Origin: CAVTJL01 sp963828215
Lineage (GTDB): Bacteria > Pseudomonadota > Alphaproteobacteria > Geminicoccales > Geminicoccaceae
Assembly (NCBI GenBank): GCA_963828215.1
Contig: CAWHFO010000044.1
Coordinates: 372,001 to 436,000, forward strand
Length of the DNA: 64,000 bases
Direction: 5' to 3'
Shown: positions 39,170 to 47,336 of the stretch, piece after piece
Position numbering within the stretch: position 1 is the stretch's first letter
Layout of the letters: each line of letters opens with the position of its first letter
Translations under genes and position numbers: made by a program
The notes under the pieces: generated by a model
Databases searched by the model: none
The model's input: only the letters and a program-made list of their open reading frames with translations
Told to the model about the DNA's origin: nothing

Positions 39170-40156
39170 TCAGTCGTAGCGGACGCGATGGCATAGCACG
39201 GCGCTGCCCGCGTCCAGGATATGCGGCATCGCGGCCGGCAGATCGGCAAATCGGCTTTCCCCGCTGAAGAGCGCGTCGAGCACGGGGTCGGCCAGCAGGT
39301 CCATGACCTTGGCGAGGCGCCGCGCGTGCGACCAGCGGGCGCGGCGGCGCTCGGCGACGGCCCCGACCTGCGAGGCGACGAGCTTGAGGCGGCGGCTGTG
39401 GAAGGCTTCGCCCAGCGGCAGGGCCGGCCGGGCGTCGCCGTACCAGCCGAGCGCCAGCACCGTCGCCTCGAAGCCGGCCAGTTCCAGGCACCGGGCCAGC
39501 GCCGCGGCGCTGCCGCTGGCCTCGACCACGAGGTCCGCCTCGCCGGGAGCCGCCTCGGGCGGGGCGAAGCCGACGCCCAGCCGTCGGGCCAGCGCCGCCC
39601 GTCCGGGCTCGATGTCGACCAGGGTGACCTCCGCGCCGGGGATCCGGCCCGCGAGCCGGGCCACCAGGGCGCCCACGACGCCGGCCCCGACCACGACGAC
39701 CCGGTCGCCAGGCAGCACGCCGGCGTCCCAGACGGCATTGAGGGCCGTCTCGAGATTGGCGGCCAGGACGGCCCGCTCGGGCGGCACCCCCTCGGGGACG
39801 GGCGTCACCATCGCGGCCGGCACCAGGTAGGCCGTCTGGTGAGGATGGAGACAGAAGACCACCCGGCCGAGCAGCTCGGTCGGGCCCTGCTCCACGCGCC
39901 CGACGGCGGCATAGCCGTACTTGACGGGGAACGGAAACTCGCCCGCCTGGAAGGGGCAGCGCATCGCCTGCCATTGGCTGGCCGGAATGCGACCGCCGGC
40001 GACCAGGGCTTCCGTGCCCCGGCTGACGGCGGACCAGAGCGTCCGGACCAGCACCAGGCCCTCGGCCGGTGCCGCCAGCGGCTCCTCGCGGATCTCGCCC
40101 CGCCCGGGCGCCGTCGCCCAGTAGGCCGACGCGGTCGTCGTGCCGGCCCGGGTCAT
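39170..40156 (-). CDS. Medium-chain dehydrogenase/reductase lacking the usual zinc ligands
   Basis: A 328-residue MDR-type oxidoreductase. The nucleotide-binding motif is VVVVGAGVVGALVARLAG (about residues 150-167), followed by TLVDIEPGRAALARRLG. In the catalytic domain the position of the usual zinc-binding Cys reads LWSAVSRGTEALV, and the GHE block reads PVKYGYAAVGRVEQG, so classical zinc ligands are missing. Such forms act on small sugars or cyclic alcohols or are biosynthetic (as BchC). The ATG at 40156 overlaps the cyclase stop by four bases, and the next gene follows 25 bp downstream. Confidence 0.87.
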   Translation of the reverse strand: MTRAGTTTASAYWATAPGRGEIREEPLAAPAEGLVLVRTLWSAVSRGTEALVAGGRIPASQWQAMRCPFQAGEFPFPVKYGYAAVGRVEQGPTELLGRVVFCLHPHQTAYLVPAAMVTPVPEGVPPERAVLAANLETALNAVWDAGVLPGDRVVVVGAGVVGALVARLAGRIPGAEVTLVDIEPGRAALARRLGVGFAPPEAAPGEADLVVEASGSAAALARCLELAGFEATVLALGWYGDARPALPLGEAFHSRRLKLVASQVGAVAERRRARWSHARRLAKVMDLLADPVLDALFSGESRFADLPAAMPHILDAGSAVLCHRVRYD

Positions 40157-42450
40157 GCCGCACCCGGCTCCTCGATCTCCAGGTGACCATGCGGCTCGGC
40201 GCCGACCGGGTCGAAGCGCTCCGCCGTCAGCCGCCTCTCGTAGAGATCGTAGAGGATCGCGAGGGGCAGGTCGCCCCGCTGTGCCCGGCAGGCCCCGAGA
40301 CGATGTCGGGCCTCATCGAGCCGGCCGGCCCGGTAGGCCTCGAGCATTCTGTCGTGGGTCTCGCGCAGGGCCACGAACGACGGCGATCGCGCGAGGTCCC
40401 TGTCTCCCAGCAACGCATGGATCCGGGTCGGCTGGAGCTTGCCGCGGACGCGAACGACGTCGAGCTCGATGAAGGCCATCTCGCCAGCGGCAATCACGGT
40501 CTCGTGACCGACGACGATGGGGCAGCCATAGGTCTTCGTCTGCTCCTCGAGGCGCGAGGCGAGGTTCACCGGATTGCCCAGGACCGAATAGTTGAAGCGC
40601 TGGGCCGAGCCCATGTTCCCGATGCAGCAGAGACCGGAATTGAGCCCGACGCCGACCCTGAGCTCGGGCCAGGCGACCGGCCGCTCCCGCGATTCCGCCT
40701 TCAGCGTCTCGTTGAGCGCGGCCACGGAGCTCAGCAGGTCGAGCGCGGCCCGGCAGGCGTGGCGCTCGTGCTCGGGGTCGCGCAGCGGCGCGTTCCAGAA
40801 CGCCATCACCGCGTCGCCGATATACTTGTCGATCGTGCCGCCGTGCCGCTGGATGGCGGTCGTCTGCGCCGTCAGCACGCGGTTCACGAGCTCCGTGAGC
40901 GCCTCGGCCTTGAGGCCTTCGGAGAGGGCGGTGAAGTTGCGGATGTCGGCGAAGAGAACCGTCGCCTCGCGCGTCTCGCCGCCGAGCACGAGCTGGCCCG
41001 GATCGGCGATCAGACGGTCGATCAGCTCGGCCGAGAGATAGCGGTCGAAGGCGCGGCGGATCGACTTGCGGGTGCCCTCCTCGCGCAGATACTTCACGTA
41101 CATCAGCAGGCCGTAGACCGCGAGGCCGGCGAGGGCCGGGAAGGACACGTCGAGGAGCAGCGAGCGGACACGGAAGAGATACCAGGACCCTCCGGCCACG
41201 ATGACGGACATCCCGGCGCCGAGCAGAAGGGTCGGCAGGGCGCCGAGGCGCGGCATCAGGGCGATCAGGAGCAGGCTGGTCGTCAGGATGAGCACGAGCT
41301 CGGCGCCGAGCGCCTCGCTCGGCCGTTCGAGGTCCACCTTGTCCAGGATGTTCTCGATGAGCTGGGCATGCACCTCGGCGCCGGGCATGGCCAGGGCGGT
41401 CGGCGTGGCCTTGATGTCGCCCAGGGCCGTGGCCGAGGTGCCGATGACGACGTAGCGGCCGGCGAAGCGGCCGGGCGGCACCCGACCCTGCAGCACGTCG
41501 GCCGCGGAGACGTAGCGGCGCGGATCCGAGGCCGAGAAATAGACCCACTTCTGACCTAGGCCGTCGGTCTGGATCAGATGGTCGCCGGCGACCACGCTCT
41601 GGATGCCCGCCTCGTTGACCTTGACCGCAATGGACTGGCCGCCGGCGGCGACCCGCAGCATCTCGACGGCGAGCGCCGGGACGACCCTGCCGCCGACGTC
41701 GACGACGAGCGGCACCCGCCGGGCCACATTGTCCGCCTCGGGGGCTACGAGGATGCTGCCGAGCCCTGCGGCCGCCGCCTCGAGCGGCGCCAGATCGCGG
41801 ATGATGCCGCCATAGTGGAGGAGATAGGGCCGGGGATCTCCGCCGATCTCGGCGACCGCCGCCCTCGTCGCGGGGCCACCCGCGTCGCCCGCGGCCGGAT
41901 CCGGGACCGGCACTTCCGCCAGGACGGTCGGCGATCCCTCGAGCGCATGGGCGAAGACCTCGTCGTTGCTCGGCAGCGCGCGCAGCCGCCCGGCCACGAC
42001 CGGGTCGAGAATCGCCACATGGGCGGCGATCGACGCGGGCGAGAGACGGTCCGGCTCGGCGAAGAGGATGTCGAACGCCACCGCGACGGCGCCGTCGGCG
42101 ACGATGCGATGAAGGAGGTCGGCCAGCACGGTGCGGGGCCAGGGCCATTGGCCGATCAGGCCGAGCGAGCGATCGTCGATATCGACGATCAGGACGCGCG
42201 GCGAGGCGACCGCAGGGCGGGGCTGGATGCGCTGGTAGAGGTCGAACACCTGTTGTCGCAGGATCGCGACGGGCAGCGGGTCCCAGATGCGGACGACCAG
42301 GAGCGCCGCCACCAGAGCCAGAGGCAGCAGGTCGACGAGACGCCTGATGCGGGCCCGGCGGCGGGCGCGTGGCGATGTCGCGGCACCTTGGAGGGGCGCC
42401 AGGGCATTGCCGTAGCCGCCGGACGCGGCGCGGCGGCCCCACCTTCGCAT
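40153..42450 (-). CDS. CHASE2-domain adenylate/guanylate cyclase
   Basis: A 765-residue membrane sensor cyclase. After a cationic leader comes one membrane helix (about residues 37-53), a periplasmic CHASE2 domain (about 55-370, with VLIVDIDDRSLGLIGQWPWPR and VAVAFDILFAEPDR as its signatures), three membrane helices (about 385-460) and a class III cyclase domain (about 495-680). Cyclase residues are the Asp in VLFADIRNFTALSEG, the Asp in YIGDAVMAFWNAP and Asn/Arg in NPVNLASRLEEQT. The last 80 residues are helical. The start at 42450 was chosen because the leader before it is not homologous. It heads the operon with the MDR and pterin-like genes and is divergent from a secreted FecR-domain protein, a pair often seen together. 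Confidence 0.93.
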   Translation of the reverse strand: MRRWGRRAASGGYGNALAPLQGAATSPRARRRARIRRLVDLLPLALVAALLVVRIWDPLPVAILRQQVFDLYQRIQPRPAVASPRVLIVDIDDRSLGLIGQWPWPRTVLADLLHRIVADGAVAVAFDILFAEPDRLSPASIAAHVAILDPVVAGRLRALPSNDEVFAHALEGSPTVLAEVPVPDPAAGDAGGPATRAAVAEIGGDPRPYLLHYGGIIRDLAPLEAAAAGLGSILVAPEADNVARRVPLVVDVGGRVVPALAVEMLRVAAGGQSIAVKVNEAGIQSVVAGDHLIQTDGLGQKWVYFSASDPRRYVSAADVLQGRVPPGRFAGRYVVIGTSATALGDIKATPTALAMPGAEVHAQLIENILDKVDLERPSEALGAELVLILTTSLLLIALMPRLGALPTLLLGAGMSVIVAGGSWYLFRVRSLLLDVSFPALAGLAVYGLLMYVKYLREEGTRKSIRRAFDRYLSAELIDRLIADPGQLVLGGETREATVLFADIRNFTALSEGLKAEALTELVNRVLTAQTTAIQRHGGTIDKYIGDAVMAFWNAPLRDPEHERHACRAALDLLSSVAALNETLKAESRERPVAWPELRVGVGLNSGLCCIGNMGSAQRFNYSVLGNPVNLASRLEEQTKTYGCPIVVGHETVIAAGEMAFIELDVVRVRGKLQPTRIHALLGDRDLARSPSFVALRETHDRMLEAYRAGRLDEARHRLGACRAQRGDLPLAILYDLYERRLTAERFDPVGAEPHGHLEIEEPGAA

Positions 42451-42653
42451 CAGGGTGCTCCCGCTTGCCAAGTCGTTCCCGTAGCACGACGGATCGCGGC
42501 ATGCTATTCGCAGGCGAGCGGGCCCTCGTCTTGGGCACCGATCGGGCGGCGGCAAATCAGGTCCCGGCGCTGGCGAGTGGCCCGGACGCGCTGAGCAAGA
42601 TCTTTACCATCCTCTGCTGACAGCATCGATCATCGGCCCATGGCCAGACCTTC

Positions 42654-45254
42654 ATGAATCAAGGAAGCCCGACAGCGACACAAGGCGCCACTCGGCCTGG
42701 GACAAGTCACGGGCTCTCGGCCGGCTCGGCATCGCGTCCGCTCGACCCGGCGGGGGGTCTGCAGATCGCCCAGGCCGGCGGGCCGGCCCCGCACCCGATC
42801 GGCCATGTCGAGCAGGTCGGCGGCGGCGTCCTGGCGGTGCGGGCGGTCGTCGGCGACGCATCGCTGGCGCCGGGGGCCTCGATCTATCAGGGCGACGTCA
42901 TCCAGACGGCGCACGGCTCCTCGGTGCTGGTGCGCTTCGAGGACGGCACGACCTTCTCGGTCGGCGGCGACGCCCGCGTCGTCATCGACCGGCTGATCTA
43001 CGATCCGGATGCGCATACCGGCTCGTTCCTGATGACGGTGGTGCGCGGCACCTTCCTCTTCATCACGGGCCAGATCGCCCACACCGGCCCCGACGCGGTC
43101 CAGGTCAGCACGCCCTCGGGCGTGATCGGCATCCGCGGCACGACCTTCGGCTGCGCCGTCGACACCGGCAACCACGGCACCTCCTGCGTGCTGCTGCCCG
43201 ATCCCGACGGCCATGTGGGCCGGGTCGCCTTCACCAACGGCAGCGGCACCACGGTCGTCTCGCACGCGCTCGACGGGGTCCTCGCGGCCAGCTATCTGAG
43301 CGTCCCCGAGAGCCTGCACCTCACGACAGAGCAGGCGAAGAGCCTGCTGACCGGCGCCATCGGCCGCGAGGCGGACATCGAGCCGCGCGAGGGCCCGCTC
43401 GTCCAGACGGCGGCGGCGACCTTCGAGACGCTGCACGGCGCCGAGCTCGTCGGGCTGGCCGCCCTCAGTCCCCTGGGTCCCCAGGCGCCGAGCAGCGTGG
43501 GCCAGCTCCTGCCCGATCAGGTCGCCGATCAGCTCTTGTTCCAGGAGCAGCGCCCCGGCGTCGCGGTCCTGGCCGCCTTCCAGGCGACGGCGCTCGGGGT
43601 CGACCTCGTCCCCACGCCCCATTCCGCGGGCGACACCGTCCCGCTCCCCGCGCTGCAGAACGGCCAGGACGTCTTCACCAGCGCCGCCTTCGCGCAGGAG
43701 GGAAACCTCATCTTCGGCGACCGCGCCGCGCTGACGCTCGGCGGCTCCGTCCCATCGGTGACCGTGAGCTACCAAGGCGGCGACGGCAGCTTCCACAGCG
43801 CGCTCGGCTACTATGTCGTCGACCCGGCCGGGCGGATCGGCGAGCCTCACCTGCTGACCACCGACCTTTCGGCACTCCAGCCGGGCGCCGCCTCGAGCTT
43901 CGTGGTCGACAATGGGGGGCAGGGGCTGGTCAAGGGCGCCACCCTGGCCCTGTTCCTCGTGGCGGACGGCCACGACCTCAATCCGGCCTTCCAGACCGCG
44001 CCCGCCTCGGCCATCCAGCTCCGGCTGGCCGAGGAGACGCCGGGCGGCCTCTTCCCGAACCTGCCCGATGTCGGCGACAGCGGGCTGCATCTCCTCATGC
44101 GGGTCGACGGTGGCAAGCTCGTCCCCGTCCTGGGCGATCTCTGGCAGACGACCGACCAGATCGGCGGGCTGCCGATCGGCATCGGCGTCGTCGACACGAC
44201 GGGGCTCAATGTCGATCCGAGCACGCCCGGGCTCGTGCCCCTCGATGCGGCGGGCCATCCGACCACCCAGCACGATCTGCTCGGCACCACGCCGGGCGGT
44301 GGGCTGAGCGTCAGCTTCGAGGACTCCCCCCTCGGCGCAGGCGACCGCGACTACCAGGACGTCGTCCTGAACGTGCTGATCCCGACCCAGCAGATGCCGG
44401 TCGCCGGGGACGGCGCGTTCGAGTTCGGCTTCCACCTCCAGAGCCTCACCGGCACGCTGACCGATCTCGGCGTCGAGGTCGGGAAGGCGCCGGCCGGCGA
44501 CTCGCTCGGGCTGGCCGGCGACCTCTCGCTCGACGCGACCGGCCAGGTGCTCATCGGCGGCGCCGCGAGCGGTGTGACCCTGGACGAGATATCGCCCACC
44601 CACTGGGCCTTCGGCTCGGCACGGCCGGCCTCGACAGGGGTCTACGAGACGATCCTGAACCAGCTGGCGCTCGGGTCGACCGAGGCCACCCAGCCGCCCG
44701 GGACGCGCACGATCAGCGTCTCGGCTGCGGAGCCGGGTGGCACCGTCAACCACTCGGAAGTCTCCTTCGTGGTCGGCGGGCCGCCCCAGGTCGGCGCCGA
44801 CGGGGCGGACCAGCTCGTCGGCACCAAGGGCAACGACACCATGTTCGGGCTCGGCGGCGACGATATCCTGCAGGGCGGTCGCGGCGACGACCAGCTCGCC
44901 GGCGGAGCCGGCGACAACATCCTGACCGGCGGCCCCGGGAAGGACTTCTTCCGCATCGGCGGCCTCGCCGACGTCGATCCCAACGGCAACGGGCAGATCG
45001 ACGCCCACGACACGATCACCGACTTCAGCGCCAAGCAGGGCGACGTCATCGACCTCTCCCAGCTTCTCGGCCAGCTCGGCGCCACGGCCGCGACGACCAG
45101 CCACTTCGTCGCCTTCACGGCCGACCCCGCCCAGCACTCCGTGACCATCTCCCTGGACCTCAGCGGCTCGGGGGCGGCCTTCCATCCGCTCGTCACCGTG
45201 CAGGGCACCGACGACCCGACTCTGGTTGCGGCCCGGACCCTCGGCGTCGCATGA
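42654..45254 (+). CDS. Secreted FecR-domain / DUF4114-like / RTX calcium-binding protein
   Basis: An 866-residue protein without N-terminal signal peptide. Residues about 60-170 form a FecR-like domain (GDVIQTAHGSSVLVRFEDGT, VQVSTPSGVIGIRGTTFGC). A middle region holds the DUF4114 signature FEDSPLGAGDRDYQDVVLNV (about residues 555-573). The C-terminus has RTX nonapeptides (GTKGNDTMFGLGGDDILQGG, GGRGDDQLAGGAGDN) at about 720-765 and ends in a hydrophobic, small-residue tail, the type I secretion signal. It probably binds calcium outside the cell. The CHASE2 cyclase gene is divergent with a 203-bp gap. No type I secretion ABC genes are in the window. The ATG has no clear ribosome site. Confidence 0.85.
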   Translation: MNQGSPTATQGATRPGTSHGLSAGSASRPLDPAGGLQIAQAGGPAPHPIGHVEQVGGGVLAVRAVVGDASLAPGASIYQGDVIQTAHGSSVLVRFEDGTTFSVGGDARVVIDRLIYDPDAHTGSFLMTVVRGTFLFITGQIAHTGPDAVQVSTPSGVIGIRGTTFGCAVDTGNHGTSCVLLPDPDGHVGRVAFTNGSGTTVVSHALDGVLAASYLSVPESLHLTTEQAKSLLTGAIGREADIEPREGPLVQTAAATFETLHGAELVGLAALSPLGPQAPSSVGQLLPDQVADQLLFQEQRPGVAVLAAFQATALGVDLVPTPHSAGDTVPLPALQNGQDVFTSAAFAQEGNLIFGDRAALTLGGSVPSVTVSYQGGDGSFHSALGYYVVDPAGRIGEPHLLTTDLSALQPGAASSFVVDNGGQGLVKGATLALFLVADGHDLNPAFQTAPASAIQLRLAEETPGGLFPNLPDVGDSGLHLLMRVDGGKLVPVLGDLWQTTDQIGGLPIGIGVVDTTGLNVDPSTPGLVPLDAAGHPTTQHDLLGTTPGGGLSVSFEDSPLGAGDRDYQDVVLNVLIPTQQMPVAGDGAFEFGFHLQSLTGTLTDLGVEVGKAPAGDSLGLAGDLSLDATGQVLIGGAASGVTLDEISPTHWAFGSARPASTGVYETILNQLALGSTEATQPPGTRTISVSAAEPGGTVNHSEVSFVVGGPPQVGADGADQLVGTKGNDTMFGLGGDDILQGGRGDDQLAGGAGDNILTGGPGKDFFRIGGLADVDPNGNGQIDAHDTITDFSAKQGDVIDLSQLLGQLGATAATTSHFVAFTADPAQHSVTISLDLSGSGAAFHPLVTVQGTDDPTLVAARTLGVA

Positions 45255-45260
45255 TTGCCC

Positions 45261-45279
45261 GCCGGCCGTTCCGGCCGGC
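45261..45279. terminator. Hairpin after the FecR/RTX gene, possible terminator
   Basis: GCCGGCC (45261-45267), loop GTTCC, GGCCGGC (45273-45279): a perfect seven-base-pair stem seven bases after the stop of the FecR/RTX gene. No T-tract follows, so termination is uncertain. Confidence 0.4.
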
Positions 45280-45311
45280 CACATGCTCCTTGCGACGTGG
45301 AGACCGACCCG

Positions 45312-46241
45312 GTGCCGAGCCTGTCGAACGAGCGCATCGCCTATTTCAACGGCCGCTATCTCCCCGAGGGCGAGGTGAGAATCCCGTTCCGCGACCGGAG
45401 CTTCGTCTATGGCGACGGCTGCTTCGACATGACCCGCACCTTCGGCCATCGCCTCTTCAAGGTGCGGGAGCATGTCGACCGCCTCTACCGCTCGCTCCGC
45501 TACCTGCGCATCGATCCGGGGCTCGGGCCGGAGGAGATGATCCAGGTCACCCTGGAGACGTTCGAGCGCAACCGCCATCTGCTCGGCCCCGACGACGACT
45601 ACTGGGTCGGCCAGCGCATCTCCCGCGGCGTCAAGCAGGTGCCGGGCGACACCTGGGACCATCACGGCCCCAACGTCATCGTCGAATGCCTGCCGCTGCC
45701 GCTCGAGGACCGTGCGTCCCTCTACCGGGACGGCATCCGCGTCCTCGTCCCCTCGCACCGCCGCGTCCCGCCCCAGTCGCTGACCCCCCGCGCCAAGACC
45801 CACAACTATCTGAACATGATCGTGGCCGACCAGGAGGTGCACAGCCAGGACCCGGAGGCATGGGCCGTCCTTCTCGACATGGACGGCAACTTCGCCGAAG
45901 GCCTCGGCTCCAACATTTTTTTCGTTCGCGACGGCGAGCTGCTGACACCCCGCGAGAAATTCGTCCTCCCAGGCGTCAGCCGCCAGACCGTCATCGACCT
46001 CGCGAAAGCCGAGAAAATCCCCTGCCGCGAGGCCGACCTCGACCTCTACGACGCCTACAACGCCGACGAGATCTTTTTGACCTCGACGAGCCTCTGCATC
46101 TGCCCGGTGACGAGCGTCAACGGCGCGCCCGTCGGCCCCGTGGGCCAGGTCTTCGGCCCCCTGACCCGCCGCCTCGCCGACGCCTACGGCCGCTTCGTCG
46201 ACCACGACTTCGTCGCCCAGTATCTCAGGCGCCTCGGCTGA
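45312..46241 (+). CDS. Class IV aminotransferase (branched-chain/D-amino acid type)
   Basis: A 309-residue PLP enzyme of fold type IV. The catalytic Lys is in LTPRAKTHNYLNMIVADQE, the PLP-binding Glu in DMDGNFAEGLGSNIFFVRDG and the phosphate-binding Thr/Ser in EIFLTSTSLCICPV. N-terminal IPFRDRSFVYGDGCFDMTRT is the family block with the Arg/Tyr of the active site. A GTG at 45312 with GGAG nine bases upstream gives MPSLSNERIAYFNG; a GTG at 45297 is also in frame. It could transfer amino groups from branched-chain or D-amino acids; 4-amino-4-deoxychorismate lyase is less likely given the length. It is 7 bp upstream of the four-carbon acid sugar kinase gene, suggesting one operon. Confidence 0.9.
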   Translation: MPSLSNERIAYFNGRYLPEGEVRIPFRDRSFVYGDGCFDMTRTFGHRLFKVREHVDRLYRSLRYLRIDPGLGPEEMIQVTLETFERNRHLLGPDDDYWVGQRISRGVKQVPGDTWDHHGPNVIVECLPLPLEDRASLYRDGIRVLVPSHRRVPPQSLTPRAKTHNYLNMIVADQEVHSQDPEAWAVLLDMDGNFAEGLGSNIFFVRDGELLTPREKFVLPGVSRQTVIDLAKAEKIPCREADLDLYDAYNADEIFLTSTSLCICPVTSVNGAPVGPVGQVFGPLTRRLADAYGRFVDHDFVAQYLRRLG

Positions 46242-46248
46242 GGGTGAG

Positions 46249-47334
46249 GTGCCTCGCCTCCGCCTCATCGCCGACGATCTCACGGGTGCCCTCGACGCAG
46301 CCGCCCCCTTCGCCTCGGCCGAGACGCCGATCCCGGTGCGCTGGCCGCCGCTCACGGGCGACATCGCAGGCAGCCTCGCCGTCGATACCGAGACCCGTGA
46401 CGCGAGCGTCGAAGCGGCAAAGGCCAGCCTGCGCGGCGCAGCGCCACTCCTCGTGGGGGCCGATCTCGCCTTCAAGAAGCTCGACAGCCGCCTCCGCGGC
46501 AACGCCGCGCTCGAGATTTTCTTCTGTCTCGCCGGCGGACGCTTCCGGAGTGCTCTCATAGCGCCGGCCTTTCCTGCCCAAGGCCGGCTGACGCGGGGTG
46601 GCCGCCAGCTCGTCCGCTCCGCCGCCGGGCTCGCGGATGTGGGCGTCGATCTCGCAGCCGAGCTCGAGGCGCTGGGTATCGAGGTGGCGCTCGTCGCCCC
46701 GGGCCAGCCGCCGACGGGTCCCGGTTTCTATCTCTGCGATGCCGACAGCGATGCCGATCTCGCAGCACTGGTCGAGATGGGACAAAGCCTGCCCGGGCCG
46801 GTGCTCTGGTGCGGCACCGCCGGGCTCGCCAGAGGGCTGGCCGGGGAGCCGCGGCCCGTTCCGCTTCCCCCGCCCCGCGGCCCATGGCTCACCCTGATCG
46901 GCACGCCGCACCCGACGACCCGCGCCCAGGCGCTGGCGCTGGCCGCCGCCCGGCCCGCCACGGCGACCATCCTCGGCGACGCGGATGGGCTGTCGTCGCT
47001 CGGCCTTCTCGATGAGGATGCCCTCCTGCACCTGGATCTGCCGCCGAGCACGTCCGCCGAGACTGCCTGTGCAACCGTCGACGCGGCCTGCCGAGCGCTG
47101 GCAGAGCAGCCACCGCCCGGGCTTCTCGTCGTCAGCGGCGGCGACACCCTGATCCGGCTGGCCAGGGCGCTCGGCGCCGGGGCGCTGAACGTCGTCGGGG
47201 AGTTGACGCCGGGCATCCCGCTCTCGATGTTCGAGGGCGGGGCGTGGCCCGGCGTGGCCGTCGTCAGCAAGTCGGGCGGCTTCGGCACGCCGAGGGTCCT
47301 CCTGGACATCGTCGAGCAATACGAGAGGGGCTGA
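46249..47334 (+). CDS. Four-carbon acid sugar kinase family protein (DUF1537)
   Basis: A 361-residue kinase of the OtnK/DtnK type, which phosphorylates erythronate- or threonate-like acids. The N-domain has RLIADDLTGALDAAAPFA (about residues 4-21) with the conserved Asp pair and ADLAFKKLDSRLRGN (Lys and Arg). The C-domain has VVSGGDTLIRLARALGA, ELTPGIPLSMFEGG and VVSKSGGFGTPRVLLDI, the nucleotide-binding loops. The GTG at 46249 is preceded by GAGGGTGAG. It overlaps neither neighbour but the PdxA-like gene follows after two bases, and the pair DUF1537-PdxA2 is the established signature of this catabolic route. Confidence 0.9.
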   Translation: MPRLRLIADDLTGALDAAAPFASAETPIPVRWPPLTGDIAGSLAVDTETRDASVEAAKASLRGAAPLLVGADLAFKKLDSRLRGNAALEIFFCLAGGRFRSALIAPAFPAQGRLTRGGRQLVRSAAGLADVGVDLAAELEALGIEVALVAPGQPPTGPGFYLCDADSDADLAALVEMGQSLPGPVLWCGTAGLARGLAGEPRPVPLPPPRGPWLTLIGTPHPTTRAQALALAAARPATATILGDADGLSSLGLLDEDALLHLDLPPSTSAETACATVDAACRALAEQPPPGLLVVSGGDTLIRLARALGAGALNVVGELTPGIPLSMFEGGAWPGVAVVSKSGGFGTPRVLLDIVEQYERG

Positions 47335-47336
47335 GC

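Noticed and set aside
42630..46559. A very long minus-strand open frame (over 1300 codons) across the FecR/RTX, aminotransferase and kinase genes
   Set aside because: It is antisense to three genes with clear family motifs, has Arg/Gly/Asp-rich low-complexity translation and arises because stop codons are rare in GC-rich DNA.
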